Of a stretch of DNA of 64,000 bases, positions 26,771 to 35,167 are shown one piece after another (positions within the stretch are counted from its first letter, which is position 1; every line of letters starts with the position of its first letter). The position numbers were made by a program, and so were the translations under genes. The stretch lies in assembly GCF_025264625.1 (NCBI RefSeq), contig NZ_CP093313.1, positions 5,828,001-5,892,000 of the forward strand, in the 5' to 3' direction. The notes below the pieces were generated by a model that had not been told where the DNA came from, did not search any database, and saw nothing but the letters and a program-made list of their open reading frames with translations. This DNA comes from Occallatibacter riparius. GTDB lineage: Bacteria; Acidobacteriota; Terriglobia; Terriglobales; Acidobacteriaceae.

Positions 26771-27634
26771 ATGGCTAAAGTCTGGCTAATTACAGGAAGC
26801 GGCAACGGTTTAGGACGCGATATTGCGGAGGCAGCGCTCGCAGCAGGAGACAGTGTCGTAGCTGGCGCACGACGCATAGACGAGCTCAAGCCCTTGGTCG
26901 AACAGTACGGAGACCAGCTCACACCCGTCACCTTTGATGTTCGCAACGAACAAGCAGCGAAGGCGGCTGTGCAGCTGGCTCTGGATACCTACGGAAGGCT
27001 GGATGTCTTAGTCAACAACGCCGGTTACGGATATTTCGCGCCCTTCGAGCAAATGACCTCCGAGCAGTTTCGCGATGTGGTGGAAACCTGCTTCTTCGGC
27101 GTTGTCTACAGCACGCATGCGGCCTTGCCCGTGATGCGCCGGCAAAGAAGTGGACATATCTTTCAGATATCCTCCATCGGAGGACGCATCGCCATGCCCG
27201 GCAATTCCCCCTACCACGCCGCGAAGTGGGCGGTTGGCGGATTCAGCGACTCCGTAGTCGCGGAAGTGGCTCCGCTTGGCATCAAGGTATGCACCCTCGA
27301 ACCTGGTGGTATCCGAACGAACTGGGCACAGAGGGCCGGTGAAAACTCTCCTGAAGTGCTGCCGGAATACGAAGAAACCGTTGGTGCGATCTATAAGCTC
27401 CTGGCGTCAGTTCGCGGACAATCCGAGGGCGATCCCAAAAGGATTGCCGCACTCATCCTGAAACTCGCCAACTCGCAGGATCTCCCGAAGCGTCTGATAC
27501 TTGGCAGAGATGCGGAGACCCGCGTTAAAAATGTCGAGTCCGCCCGGGCTGCAGAAGCCGAGCAGTACCGCGACTTGACCCTTTCGACGGTGTTTCCGGA
27601 CGCACCCGAGATTCCGGGCCTGGTAAATCACTAG
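26771..27634 (+). CDS. Short-chain dehydrogenase/reductase (classical SDR)
   Basis: 287-residue NAD(P)(H)-dependent oxidoreductase. Cofactor motif ITGSGNGLGRDIAEAAL (T-G-x3-G-x-G) at about residues 7-22, the NNAGYG motif near 82-87, catalytic Ser in QISSIGG and the Tyr-x3-Lys pair in SPYHAAKWAVGGF (about 150-162), followed by PG in LEPGGIRTNWAQ. Substrate unknown. GGAGG stands 8 bases before the ATG. Regulated by the adjacent TetR protein if the operator reading is right. Confidence 0.92.
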   Translation: MAKVWLITGSGNGLGRDIAEAALAAGDSVVAGARRIDELKPLVEQYGDQLTPVTFDVRNEQAAKAAVQLALDTYGRLDVLVNNAGYGYFAPFEQMTSEQFRDVVETCFFGVVYSTHAALPVMRRQRSGHIFQISSIGGRIAMPGNSPYHAAKWAVGGFSDSVVAEVAPLGIKVCTLEPGGIRTNWAQRAGENSPEVLPEYEETVGAIYKLLASVRGQSEGDPKRIAALILKLANSQDLPKRLILGRDAETRVKNVESARAAEAEQYRDLTLSTVFPDAPEIPGLVNH

Positions 27635-27738
27635 CGAAATTGGGCCGGGCTCGATCAATCAGGCATGGGTCACAAGGTTGCGTAGAACCAACAGCGCAGA
27701 GATCCTCAGCTTCACCTCTTCATAAGGCGCAAACCAAA

Positions 27739-27777
27739 CCGCGGCGGGTGTCCATAGATAGTCCGCACCCGCCGCGG
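27739..27777. other. Perfect 12-bp inverted repeat (hairpin)
   Basis: CCGCGGCGGGTG at 27739-27750 and CACCCGCCGCGG at 27766-27777 flank 15 bases. It lies 105 bases after the SDR stop. On the minus strand it is followed by TTTGGTTT, on the plus strand by no T-run, so as a terminator it would work better for minus-strand transcripts. Confidence 0.5.
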
Positions 27778-27893
27778 CCGGATATTGCCTCGGAGCCACT
27801 CGGCGTATAGTAGGGAGAACTTTAGCTCGCTGTCACGAGACGCTCTGAAGCAGAATGCGCCCGCTTCCCCAAGCGAGGGAGCGGTGGTGCGCG

Positions 27894-28790
27894 ATGATTC
27901 TTCGGTCCTCGAGCTTGTGCATGGTTGTGCTTGCCATGGCGAGTTTGCTGTCAGGTCAGCAAAGCGGGCTCCAAGACCCCTCGCATGCGGCACTCTCGAA
28001 ACTCCTCCCCGAGCCACTTCCATCCGGCGTCGTAGCGAAAGCCCCTCCAGGCTTCTATACCCCTGACAATCTCTATCAGTACATGGATGGCGCAGCCGAC
28101 GTATTCGTGCTCTACGGCGTCCGCACGCTTTTGCATCTGGATGCGCGCGACCCCAGCGTGGATGTCACGGTCGATGTGTTCGATATGGGTAGCCCGGATG
28201 CCGCCTTCGGTATGTACGCCGCTGAGCGCGCGCCCGACTATCACTTCATTTCCATCGGTGCGGAAGCCTATCAGAACACCGGCATTCTGAACTTCGTACA
28301 GGATCGTTACTACGTAAAGCTGGCGGGGTTCGGCGAAGGAGCCGATGCCGCGCTGGAGACATGGGCGCGGACGCTTTCGTCCCGCATCGGCGCCAATCCT
28401 GCCCTTCCTTCGTTGTTAGCCCGGCTGCCGGCAGAAGGCCGTAAGCCGCACTCCGAGCAGTACATGCCCAACGATCCGCTGGGACATCCCTTCCTCGGTC
28501 CCGCATATGTGGCGGCATACAGCGCCGGCGAAGCTGAAAGCAAGTTGTATGTCACCGTCGCCCGCGACGATGCTGACGCGCTCCAGAGGCTGAAGCAGCT
28601 TCAGGAGCACTTTACCCGCACAGGCAAGTGCGCGGCCGCACTCGATCTCGCCGCGGGAACAATCCGCGGCCAGAACAGCTTCGAAGGAACCGTGATCGCG
28701 CGCACGGCGGGGCGTTACCTGCTGGTGCTATTAAATCCGGTGTCCGGAAACGAGCGGATCCTGACCAGCGCTGCGGACAACCTGAACTGA
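27894..28790 (+). CDS. Secreted DUF6599-family protein
   Basis: 298 residues with a Sec signal (SSLCMVVLAMASLLSG, about 5-20). The mature part contains the family core FYTPDNLYQYMDGAADVFVLYGV, the DVFDMGSPDAAFGMYAAERAP segment and a later FLGPAYVAAYSAGEAESKLYVT block. Function unknown. It is the first gene of the plus-strand arm of the Memo/radical-SAM cluster, 66 bases before the DUF362 gene. The start is put at ATG 27894 because it begins the signal peptide; an in-frame ATG at 27855 would give a 13-residue polar leader. TATAGT at 27806-27811 is a possible -10. Confidence 0.75.
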   Translation: MILRSSSLCMVVLAMASLLSGQQSGLQDPSHAALSKLLPEPLPSGVVAKAPPGFYTPDNLYQYMDGAADVFVLYGVRTLLHLDARDPSVDVTVDVFDMGSPDAAFGMYAAERAPDYHFISIGAEAYQNTGILNFVQDRYYVKLAGFGEGADAALETWARTLSSRIGANPALPSLLARLPAEGRKPHSEQYMPNDPLGHPFLGPAYVAAYSAGEAESKLYVTVARDDADALQRLKQLQEHFTRTGKCAAALDLAAGTIRGQNSFEGTVIARTAGRYLLVLLNPVSGNERILTSAADNLN

Positions 28791-28856
28791 ACATCAATCC
28801 GGGCGCCCGCTGCGGCAGGTTCTGCGAAGGCGCTCCAACTCAGCGAGGGAGTAGCA

Positions 28857-29795
28857 ATGAGCGACGAGTCGCGCAGAGATTTTCTGAAGACCTGCGCATT
28901 GATTGGGGCCGCAATGCAATTGGGCGAGTTCGCCTCACCCGACGCGATTGCCGCCACTGCCGGTCCGGCACTCAGCATCGCCCACTACCGCAGCAGTCCG
29001 CAGGACGCAGCGGCCATTGCCGAGGAGGCTCGCCGCCTGACCATTGAAGCCGTGAACGGCCTCGGAGGGCTGGGGCGGTTCATCGGCAAAGGCGATGTGG
29101 TCTGGATCAAACCCAACATCGGCTGGAACCGCAGCCCGGAGCAGGCTGCCACCACCAATCCCGACGTTGTGGCTACCTTGGTTTCTCTCTCCTGGCAGGC
29201 CGGTGCCAAACGCGTCATCGTCAGTGACAACTCCTGCAACCCTTCAGTCCCATCGTTTGCGAGAAGCGGCATTCAGCAGGCCGCCCAGAAGGTCGGCGCA
29301 GACTGTTTCATCATGGATGACCGCAAATTCCGCAAGACCAGCCTGAAGGGGAAGGCTATTCCGGCATGGGAACTGTACGGCGATGTTCTGGAGATCAACA
29401 AGTTCATCAATGTGCCCATCGTGAAGCATCACGGACTTTGCAAAGCGACGCTCGGGATGAAAAACCTGATGGGCGTAGCCGGTGGCCAGCGCAACCGGTT
29501 TCATCAGGACCTGAACAACACCCTCGTCGATCTGGCCGCCTTCATTCGCCCCACGCTAGTCGTCATGGACGCCATTCGCGTGTTGACCGCCAACGGACCT
29601 GTGGGAGGCAACCTCGCCGACGTGAAGCGCAAGGACACAGTGGCGGCCGGAACCGACCAGGTGGCGATTGATGCATTCGGCGCCGGTCTCCTGGGCTACA
29701 AGCCGCAGGAGATTGGATACATCGTTGAAGGCAATGCGCGCGGACTTGGGACCATCGACTTCGAGTCGCTGAAACCGCGGCGCATCGAAGTCTAG
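28857..29795 (+). CDS. Tat-exported DUF362 protein (first copy)
   Basis: 312 residues. A Tat signal opens the protein (SRRDFLKTCALIGAAMQLG, about 5-23). The DUF362 domain follows: VVWIKPNIGWNRSPEQAATTNPDVVATLV, KRVIVSDNS, NVPIVKHHGLCKATLGMKNLMGV and QVAIDAFGAGLLGYKP. DUF362 proteins often occur next to ferredoxins, and some are fused to them; their chemistry is unknown. It shares its layout with the second DUF362 gene at 37.9 kb at the opposite end of the cluster. The next gene, a polyferredoxin, is 24 bases downstream. Confidence 0.85.
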   Translation: MSDESRRDFLKTCALIGAAMQLGEFASPDAIAATAGPALSIAHYRSSPQDAAAIAEEARRLTIEAVNGLGGLGRFIGKGDVVWIKPNIGWNRSPEQAATTNPDVVATLVSLSWQAGAKRVIVSDNSCNPSVPSFARSGIQQAAQKVGADCFIMDDRKFRKTSLKGKAIPAWELYGDVLEINKFINVPIVKHHGLCKATLGMKNLMGVAGGQRNRFHQDLNNTLVDLAAFIRPTLVVMDAIRVLTANGPVGGNLADVKRKDTVAAGTDQVAIDAFGAGLLGYKPQEIGYIVEGNARGLGTIDFESLKPRRIEV

Positions 29796-29819
29796 CTGCA
29801 GCAAGAGTGAGAGCTTTTC

Positions 29820-31490
29820 ATGATGCCACACCGAAATTCGTGGCGGGTTTGGCTCAGGCGTTTGACCCAGGGCGGATTCCTGCTGTTGTTCCTCATCTTG
29901 TTTCTGCAAGCCCGATACATGCCCGTCAACCAAACCGGACGGCACGTCAAGCTGTTCTTCCTCTTTGATCCCCTCGTTCTCGCCGCATCCTGGCTGTCGT
30001 CGCACCAGGTTGCCTCAGGGCTTCTCTTGTCGCTGGTGACGATCGGCGGAACGATCCTCTTCGGCCGCTGGTTCTGCGGGTGGGTATGTCCCTTCGGCGC
30101 GCTGCATCATCTTCTCACCGGCCTGCGGAAGCAGAAGGCCAAGCAGAAGATGCTGACAGACGGCTATTCGCCCTGGCAGAAGACAAAGTACTACGTACTC
30201 GCAACGCTTCTTGTGGCGTCGCTCTTCGGACTCAACCTCACCGGCTGGCTCGATCCGTTTTCGTTGCTCTACCGAAGTACAGCCATCGTCCTGTACCCCA
30301 CGGGCAGCGATGGTGTGAAATCGCTGTTCGGATGGATTTATCAGGTTGATCCCGGCATCGCCAAACTCAGGCTCACCGCGGTGTCCGAGCCGGTCTATTC
30401 GTTCCTGAGCCGGACGATCCTGCCCTCCACTGACATTTACTTCTGCGGCATCGTCCTCATTGCCATTCTCTTCGCTGCCGTCATTTTGCTGAACCTCTAC
30501 CGCGCACGTTTTTGGTGCCGGTATATATGTCCACTCGGCGCCATGCTCGGAACAGCCGGCAAGAACCCGCTCATCCAGATCAAGCGCAATGAGGATCTCT
30601 GCAACAACTGCCGCCTCTGCGTCGTCGACTGCCAGGGCGGCGCTGACCCCGATGTTCCGGACGGGTGGAAACCATCGGAGTGCTTCTATTGCTATAACTG
30701 TGAATCGGCCTGCCCCCATCAGGCAATCTCATTCGGTCTGCATGTTCCCGCAAGCAAGTCGGCGAGCACTCCCGCACCCTTGCGCTGGCTCTTGCACTTC
30801 GTCCGCGCGCCGCGCCAACAGAAGCTCGACCTGGGGCGGCGCTCCTTGGTCATCGCCGGCTCAGCGGGACTTGGCACCGTCCTGCTGGCGCGCGCGAGCG
30901 CCCAAGGCAAAGGCCATACCTGGAATCCCGCCCTGATTCGACCTCCCGGCTCCGTCGCAGAGGATGAGTTCCTGGGCAAGTGCATCCGCTGCGGCGAATG
31001 CATGAAGGTGTGCCCCACCAATGCCCTTCAACCGGCGTTGACGGAAGGCGGATTTGCCGGCCTGTGGACGCCGGTCCTGAACATGAAGCTCGGCTACTGC
31101 GAATATGAGTGCAACTTGTGCTCGCAGGTCTGTCCCACCCAGGCCATAGGAACGAACGCTCTCGAACAGAAGCAGCAGATCAGAATTGGCACGGCTTTCT
31201 TCGACCGGAACCGCTGCCTTCCGTGGGCCTTGGCGCGCACATGCATCGTGTGTGAAGAGCATTGTCCTACTCCAAAGAAAGCCATCTGGTTGCAAGAGGT
31301 GCAGGTGACCACGCCCGAGGGCGCCAGCCTTACCGTCAAACAGCCGCACGTCAATCCCGATCTTTGTATTGGCTGCGGCGTCTGCCAGAACAAATGCCCC
31401 TTAACCGATCAACGTGGTGTGTACGTAACCAGTGTCGGCGAGACGCGCAATCCCGGGAACCAGGCGTTGCTCGGCGGCTCCGAAGGATAA
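29820..31490 (+). CDS. NapH-NapG-like membrane polyferredoxin fusion
   Basis: 556-residue electron-transfer protein. Residues about 15-330 are NapH/NosR-like: several membrane helices, the paired CGWVCPFG and CRYICPLG motifs, and two [4Fe-4S] clusters (CNNCRLCVVDC, CFYCYNCESACP). Residues about 345-545 are NapG/MauM-like with four further Cys groups (CIRCGECMKVCP, CEYECNLCSQVCP, CIVCEEHCP, CIGCGVCQNKCP). Between them sits a twin-arginine-like stretch, GRRSLVIAGSAGLGTVLLA (about 347-365), apparently the former Tat signal of a separate NapG. NapH takes electrons from quinol and NapG passes them on in the periplasm; the fusion could therefore feed electrons to the exported proteins encoded beside it. 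Confidence 0.85.
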   Translation: MMPHRNSWRVWLRRLTQGGFLLLFLILFLQARYMPVNQTGRHVKLFFLFDPLVLAASWLSSHQVASGLLLSLVTIGGTILFGRWFCGWVCPFGALHHLLTGLRKQKAKQKMLTDGYSPWQKTKYYVLATLLVASLFGLNLTGWLDPFSLLYRSTAIVLYPTGSDGVKSLFGWIYQVDPGIAKLRLTAVSEPVYSFLSRTILPSTDIYFCGIVLIAILFAAVILLNLYRARFWCRYICPLGAMLGTAGKNPLIQIKRNEDLCNNCRLCVVDCQGGADPDVPDGWKPSECFYCYNCESACPHQAISFGLHVPASKSASTPAPLRWLLHFVRAPRQQKLDLGRRSLVIAGSAGLGTVLLARASAQGKGHTWNPALIRPPGSVAEDEFLGKCIRCGECMKVCPTNALQPALTEGGFAGLWTPVLNMKLGYCEYECNLCSQVCPTQAIGTNALEQKQQIRIGTAFFDRNRCLPWALARTCIVCEEHCPTPKKAIWLQEVQVTTPEGASLTVKQPHVNPDLCIGCGVCQNKCPLTDQRGVYVTSVGETRNPGNQALLGGSEG

Positions 31491-31535
31491 CCCCTGCGGA
31501 GGCAGGATCGAACGGCTGTCATGCTGGAGGATACG

Positions 31536-32807
31536 ATGAAAAGTTCTCATTCATGGAACCGCAGGGACTTCATAGCGAAGCCTGCAGCGTTTCTGGCCGC
31601 GTCGCAGTTGCTGGGCGCCTCTGACGCTTCCAAACTTCTGTTCGGGCAAACCGCTAAACCGGCGGCAGAGCCCGCTGTAGCGCCTTCCCGGCCCCTCTAT
31701 CGCACCCTGGGCAATACCAAAATCAAGCTCCCCATCGTGAGCATGGGTGTGATGAATGCCGACATCCCCGGCTTGGTGCGCCGCAGTTACGAGATCGGGA
31801 TTCGGCATTTCGATACCGCCGCAGGCTATCAGCAGGGACGAAACGAGCAGATGGTCGGCCAGGTAATCAAGGACCTGGGTGTTCGTCATGATGTAATCAT
31901 CTCGACCAAGATTCCGCACCCGAGAACTGGCGGGCCATTATCGAGTACGCAGACCGCAGCAGTCAGACAGGCTGAGCTGAAGGCCCACTTCCTCAACGCG
32001 TTTGACGACTGCCTGAAACGGCTGCAGATGGACCACGTCGATATCCTCTACAACCATGCCTGCGACTCAGAAGAGCCGATCAACTCACAGGGTGCGCTGG
32101 AGGCGTTCACGCAACTCAAGAAAGAAGGCAAAGCGCGCTTCATCGGCATCTCGTCCCATCAGCCCGTCATGGCATTGAAGCAAGTGATGAAGCTGGGAGT
32201 GCACGACGTAGTGCTCGTGCCGATCAACTTCACCATGGCCGACAATCACGAATTGCTCGACACAATCGACCAGGCGGCCAGCAGGGGAATCGGCATCATC
32301 GCTATGAAGACACAGGCCGGCGGTACCATGCGGCCGGCTCCCAAGCTTGGCAAGCCGCTCACTCCAGCCAGTCAGACGGCCCTGCTCAAATGGGTGCTGC
32401 GCCACCCGTCGATCACGACCGCCATTCCCGGCTACACCACCTACGAGCAGATGGAGCAGAACTTCTCGGTCGCGTCCAATCTTGGTTACACTCCGGCGGA
32501 ACAGCAGTTTTTTTCTAACGAGCCCTTTACCGCGGAAGCGCAGTTCTGCCGCCATTGCGGTCAGTGCGTCGCAGACTGCCCACTGGGTGTGGACATTCCA
32601 GAGTTGATGCGGTCGCACATGTACGCGGTCCAGTATGTGAATTACGCACTCGCTGCTCAAACCATGGCTGCGATCAGATCGGGCAGGGGGCTGGATGCAT
32701 GCGAAGGGTGCACAGCCTGCCAGGCAAAGTGCCGCAATTCCGTCAACATTGCCATGAAGATAGAGACCTTGAAAGAGATCGCCTCCATCGGACGTAAGCT
32801 GGCGTGA
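31536..32807 (+). CDS. Tat-exported aldo/keto reductase with C-terminal ferredoxin domain
   Basis: 423 residues. Tat-type signal NRRDFIAKPAAFLAASQLLG at about 7-26. The AKR barrel has the catalytic set: Asp and Tyr in HFDTAAGYQQGRNE, Lys in IISTKIPHP, His in DILYNHACD. At the C-terminus are two Cys groups, CRHCGQCVADCPLGVDIP and CEGCTACQAKCRNSVNI, as in ferredoxin-fused AKRs. The start is put at 31536, with GGAGG 5 bases upstream; an ATG at 31521 is in frame. An exported AKR is unusual because NADPH is absent from the periplasm, so electrons probably come through the Fe-S clusters. Confidence 0.85.
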   Translation: MKSSHSWNRRDFIAKPAAFLAASQLLGASDASKLLFGQTAKPAAEPAVAPSRPLYRTLGNTKIKLPIVSMGVMNADIPGLVRRSYEIGIRHFDTAAGYQQGRNEQMVGQVIKDLGVRHDVIISTKIPHPRTGGPLSSTQTAAVRQAELKAHFLNAFDDCLKRLQMDHVDILYNHACDSEEPINSQGALEAFTQLKKEGKARFIGISSHQPVMALKQVMKLGVHDVVLVPINFTMADNHELLDTIDQAASRGIGIIAMKTQAGGTMRPAPKLGKPLTPASQTALLKWVLRHPSITTAIPGYTTYEQMEQNFSVASNLGYTPAEQQFFSNEPFTAEAQFCRHCGQCVADCPLGVDIPELMRSHMYAVQYVNYALAAQTMAAIRSGRGLDACEGCTACQAKCRNSVNIAMKIETLKEIASIGRKLA

Positions 32808-32827
32808 CCTGGTAATTCGAGAGCCAC

Positions 32828-35167
32828 ATGGGGCGTGTCTTGATTTCGCCCGGGAAACTGCCCAGCGGCACCGTCAGAGCCGTGCCTGCACTCGCCGGCT
32901 TCACCGCCGTCGTCGGTCAGGCTGTCCTCCTGCGGGAAATCATCGTCCTGTTCAGCGGCAATGAGATCTCGCTCGGCATCGCACTGGCCGCCTGGCTTAT
33001 CTGGACCGCCACCGGCAGCGCCCTCGCAAGCCGAAGTATGTGGGACCGCGTGCCTCCTCGCGCGGCAGTCGCCATTCTCGAATGTCTCAGCGGGATCGCG
33101 CTCGCGCCCACCATCTGGCTGCTGCATTGGGGAAGAGCCGCATTCCAGGCAACGCCGGGAGAACTGCTTGGTCCCCTGCCGATGCTTGTGACTGCGCTCG
33201 CGGCTCTCAGCGTGTTCTGCAGTCTCTCGGGAGCCATGTTCGTCGCCGCTGCGCGCCTCATTCGGGAACAATCCACCGTTTCTTCCAGCGCGGCAGCGGG
33301 CAGGGTCTATTTGCTCGAAGCGCTGGGCTCCGGCCTTGGCGGAATCATCAGCAGCCTGCTGTTCCTCTATTCTGTTGGGCCATTCTCGATCGCCATCCTG
33401 ATCGCCGCCCTCAACGTTGTCACAGCTTCCATCGTCTTCCGCATTACGCGCTGGAAAGCGGTATGCGCTCTGCTAATCAGCCTTCTCGCGGGCATTCCCG
33501 TCTCGCTCGGCGTCGGCCCCATGCTCGATCGCGCGGCCCTCGCCCATGTGTGGCAGGGATTCGAGGTCGTGAGTTCCCGCAATACGATCTACGGAAACCT
33601 GGTGATCGTGCGCACCGGCGATCTCCTGACCGTCTATAGCAACGGCGAGAAACTGGCCACGACGTCCGACGACGCCGCAGCCGAAGAAGCCGTGCACTAC
33701 GGCCTGCTGGAACACCCGGCCCCCGCAACGGTCCTGCTCATCGGCGGCAGCATCGGTGATGCCGTTAATCAAGTGCTCGAACATCCTTCGGTCCGTCGCA
33801 TCGATGTCCTCGAACTCGATCCAGCTCTTCTCGAAATTGCGCGGCAAATCACCCCCGATAGAACGGCCGCTACACTATCCGATCCGCGCGTTCGCATACA
33901 CGTAGCCGATGCCCGCCTCTGGCTGAAAACCACGAGAGACCGCTTTGACGTCATCCTGCTGAACCTGCCTGACCCCGCAACTGCGCAGTTGAACCGCTTC
34001 TACACCGAAGAGTTCTTTCGCTCCGCTCGCAATCACCTTGCGCCCGGCGGAATTCTCTCGTTTCAGGTGCGCTCCTCTGAAGAAACCATCAGCCCCGATC
34101 TCGCCGCGTTTCTGCGGTGCATGGCCAGCACGGCGCGCAGCGTATTTCGGTACGTGATCATCATCCCCGGCGAAACCGCGCACTTCTTCGCGACGAACCA
34201 GCCGAATCTCCTCACCGAAGACCCGCGGCTTCTCATCGCGCGGCTGCGCGAACGAAACCTGGCCACCCGATACGTCCGTGAATATTCCATCCCGTTTCGC
34301 ATGACCCCGGATCGCATGGAGCAGGCGCATGCCATCCTGCAGCCGCCTCCCGGAACGCCTGTCAATCGAGACTTGCGGCCGATCGCGTACTACTTCGATG
34401 TCGTCCTGTGGAGCGCCCAATTCCACTCCGCATTTGCTCGTACTTTCGCAGCGGCAGCGCACATTCCATTCACAACGATTCTAGCTGGCACAATTTTCTT
34501 TCTTGTGTGCTTCGTCGCTTCCATCCGGTTCCGACGCCCTTTCAGCACGGGCTCCTCAACGGCACTCGCCTGCGCAGGTATCAGCGGCTATACGTCAATG
34601 GCGCTCGAAATCATCCTGCTGCTCTCGTTTCAATCCGTATATGGCGTCGTCTATCAGCAACTAGCTCTTCTCATCGGCATGTTCCTGGCAGGCATGGGAC
34701 TGGGGAGTTGGTTTGGGCTGCGCCGCATCGCGGCCGCGCGTGCTCCGTTGATGCTCTCGGTTGCCCGGGTCCAGTTCGTATTGTCCGCTTCCGCACCCGC
34801 GCTGCTGCTCGCTGTAACGCTCCTCGCTCGCTGGCCAGACACGGCAATCATTCTCGCCGCCGCGCAGGCTGTGTTCCCTCTCCTCGCCTTGATGTGCGGC
34901 CTTCCCGGCGGCTACGTGTTTCCGCTGATTACCGAAATCCGGCTGAAGGGCCGCAGCACGCCGGCGGGAGCCGGAGCCGTGTACGCCTTAGACCTGCTCG
35001 GAGGCGCAGTCGGCGCGCTGCTGCTCAGTGGCTACTGCATCCCCGTCTTCGGCTTTTGGAATACCGCCTGGCTCACCGCGGCAGTAAGTCTCGCGCCTGC
35101 GTTTCTGGCGGTGTGGACTTTGAAGTCGCACCCGGCGGCGCATCTGGCTGCGAGCGGTTCTCGCTGA
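32828..35167 (+). CDS. Membrane-bound spermidine-synthase-like methyltransferase-fold protein
   Basis: 779 residues: an N-terminal block of about six to seven membrane helices (about 15-220), a soluble Rossmann domain of the polyamine aminopropyltransferase class (about 235-450; VLLIGGSIGDAVNQVLEHPSV, IDVLELDPALLEIAR, DRFDVILLNLPDPATAQLNRFY, LAPGGILSFQV), and a second block of about six helices (about 550-770). The nucleotide-binding glycines and the acidic residue that holds the nucleoside are present, but polyamine synthesis is not implied: such fusions are widespread and uncharacterised. It ends the plus-strand arm of the cluster and its last 95 bases are antisense to the Memo-AMMECR1 gene. 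Confidence 0.8.
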   Translation: MGRVLISPGKLPSGTVRAVPALAGFTAVVGQAVLLREIIVLFSGNEISLGIALAAWLIWTATGSALASRSMWDRVPPRAAVAILECLSGIALAPTIWLLHWGRAAFQATPGELLGPLPMLVTALAALSVFCSLSGAMFVAAARLIREQSTVSSSAAAGRVYLLEALGSGLGGIISSLLFLYSVGPFSIAILIAALNVVTASIVFRITRWKAVCALLISLLAGIPVSLGVGPMLDRAALAHVWQGFEVVSSRNTIYGNLVIVRTGDLLTVYSNGEKLATTSDDAAAEEAVHYGLLEHPAPATVLLIGGSIGDAVNQVLEHPSVRRIDVLELDPALLEIARQITPDRTAATLSDPRVRIHVADARLWLKTTRDRFDVILLNLPDPATAQLNRFYTEEFFRSARNHLAPGGILSFQVRSSEETISPDLAAFLRCMASTARSVFRYVIIIPGETAHFFATNQPNLLTEDPRLLIARLRERNLATRYVREYSIPFRMTPDRMEQAHAILQPPPGTPVNRDLRPIAYYFDVVLWSAQFHSAFARTFAAAAHIPFTTILAGTIFFLVCFVASIRFRRPFSTGSSTALACAGISGYTSMALEIILLLSFQSVYGVVYQQLALLIGMFLAGMGLGSWFGLRRIAAARAPLMLSVARVQFVLSASAPALLLAVTLLARWPDTAIILAAAQAVFPLLALMCGLPGGYVFPLITEIRLKGRSTPAGAGAVYALDLLGGAVGALLLSGYCIPVFGFWNTAWLTAAVSLAPAFLAVWTLKSHPAAHLAASGSR

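Noticed and set aside
32828..35167. True spermidine synthase (speE)
   Set aside because: Only the Rossmann domain matches; the protein is mostly membrane helices and no polyamine genes adjoin, so the gene symbol was withheld.
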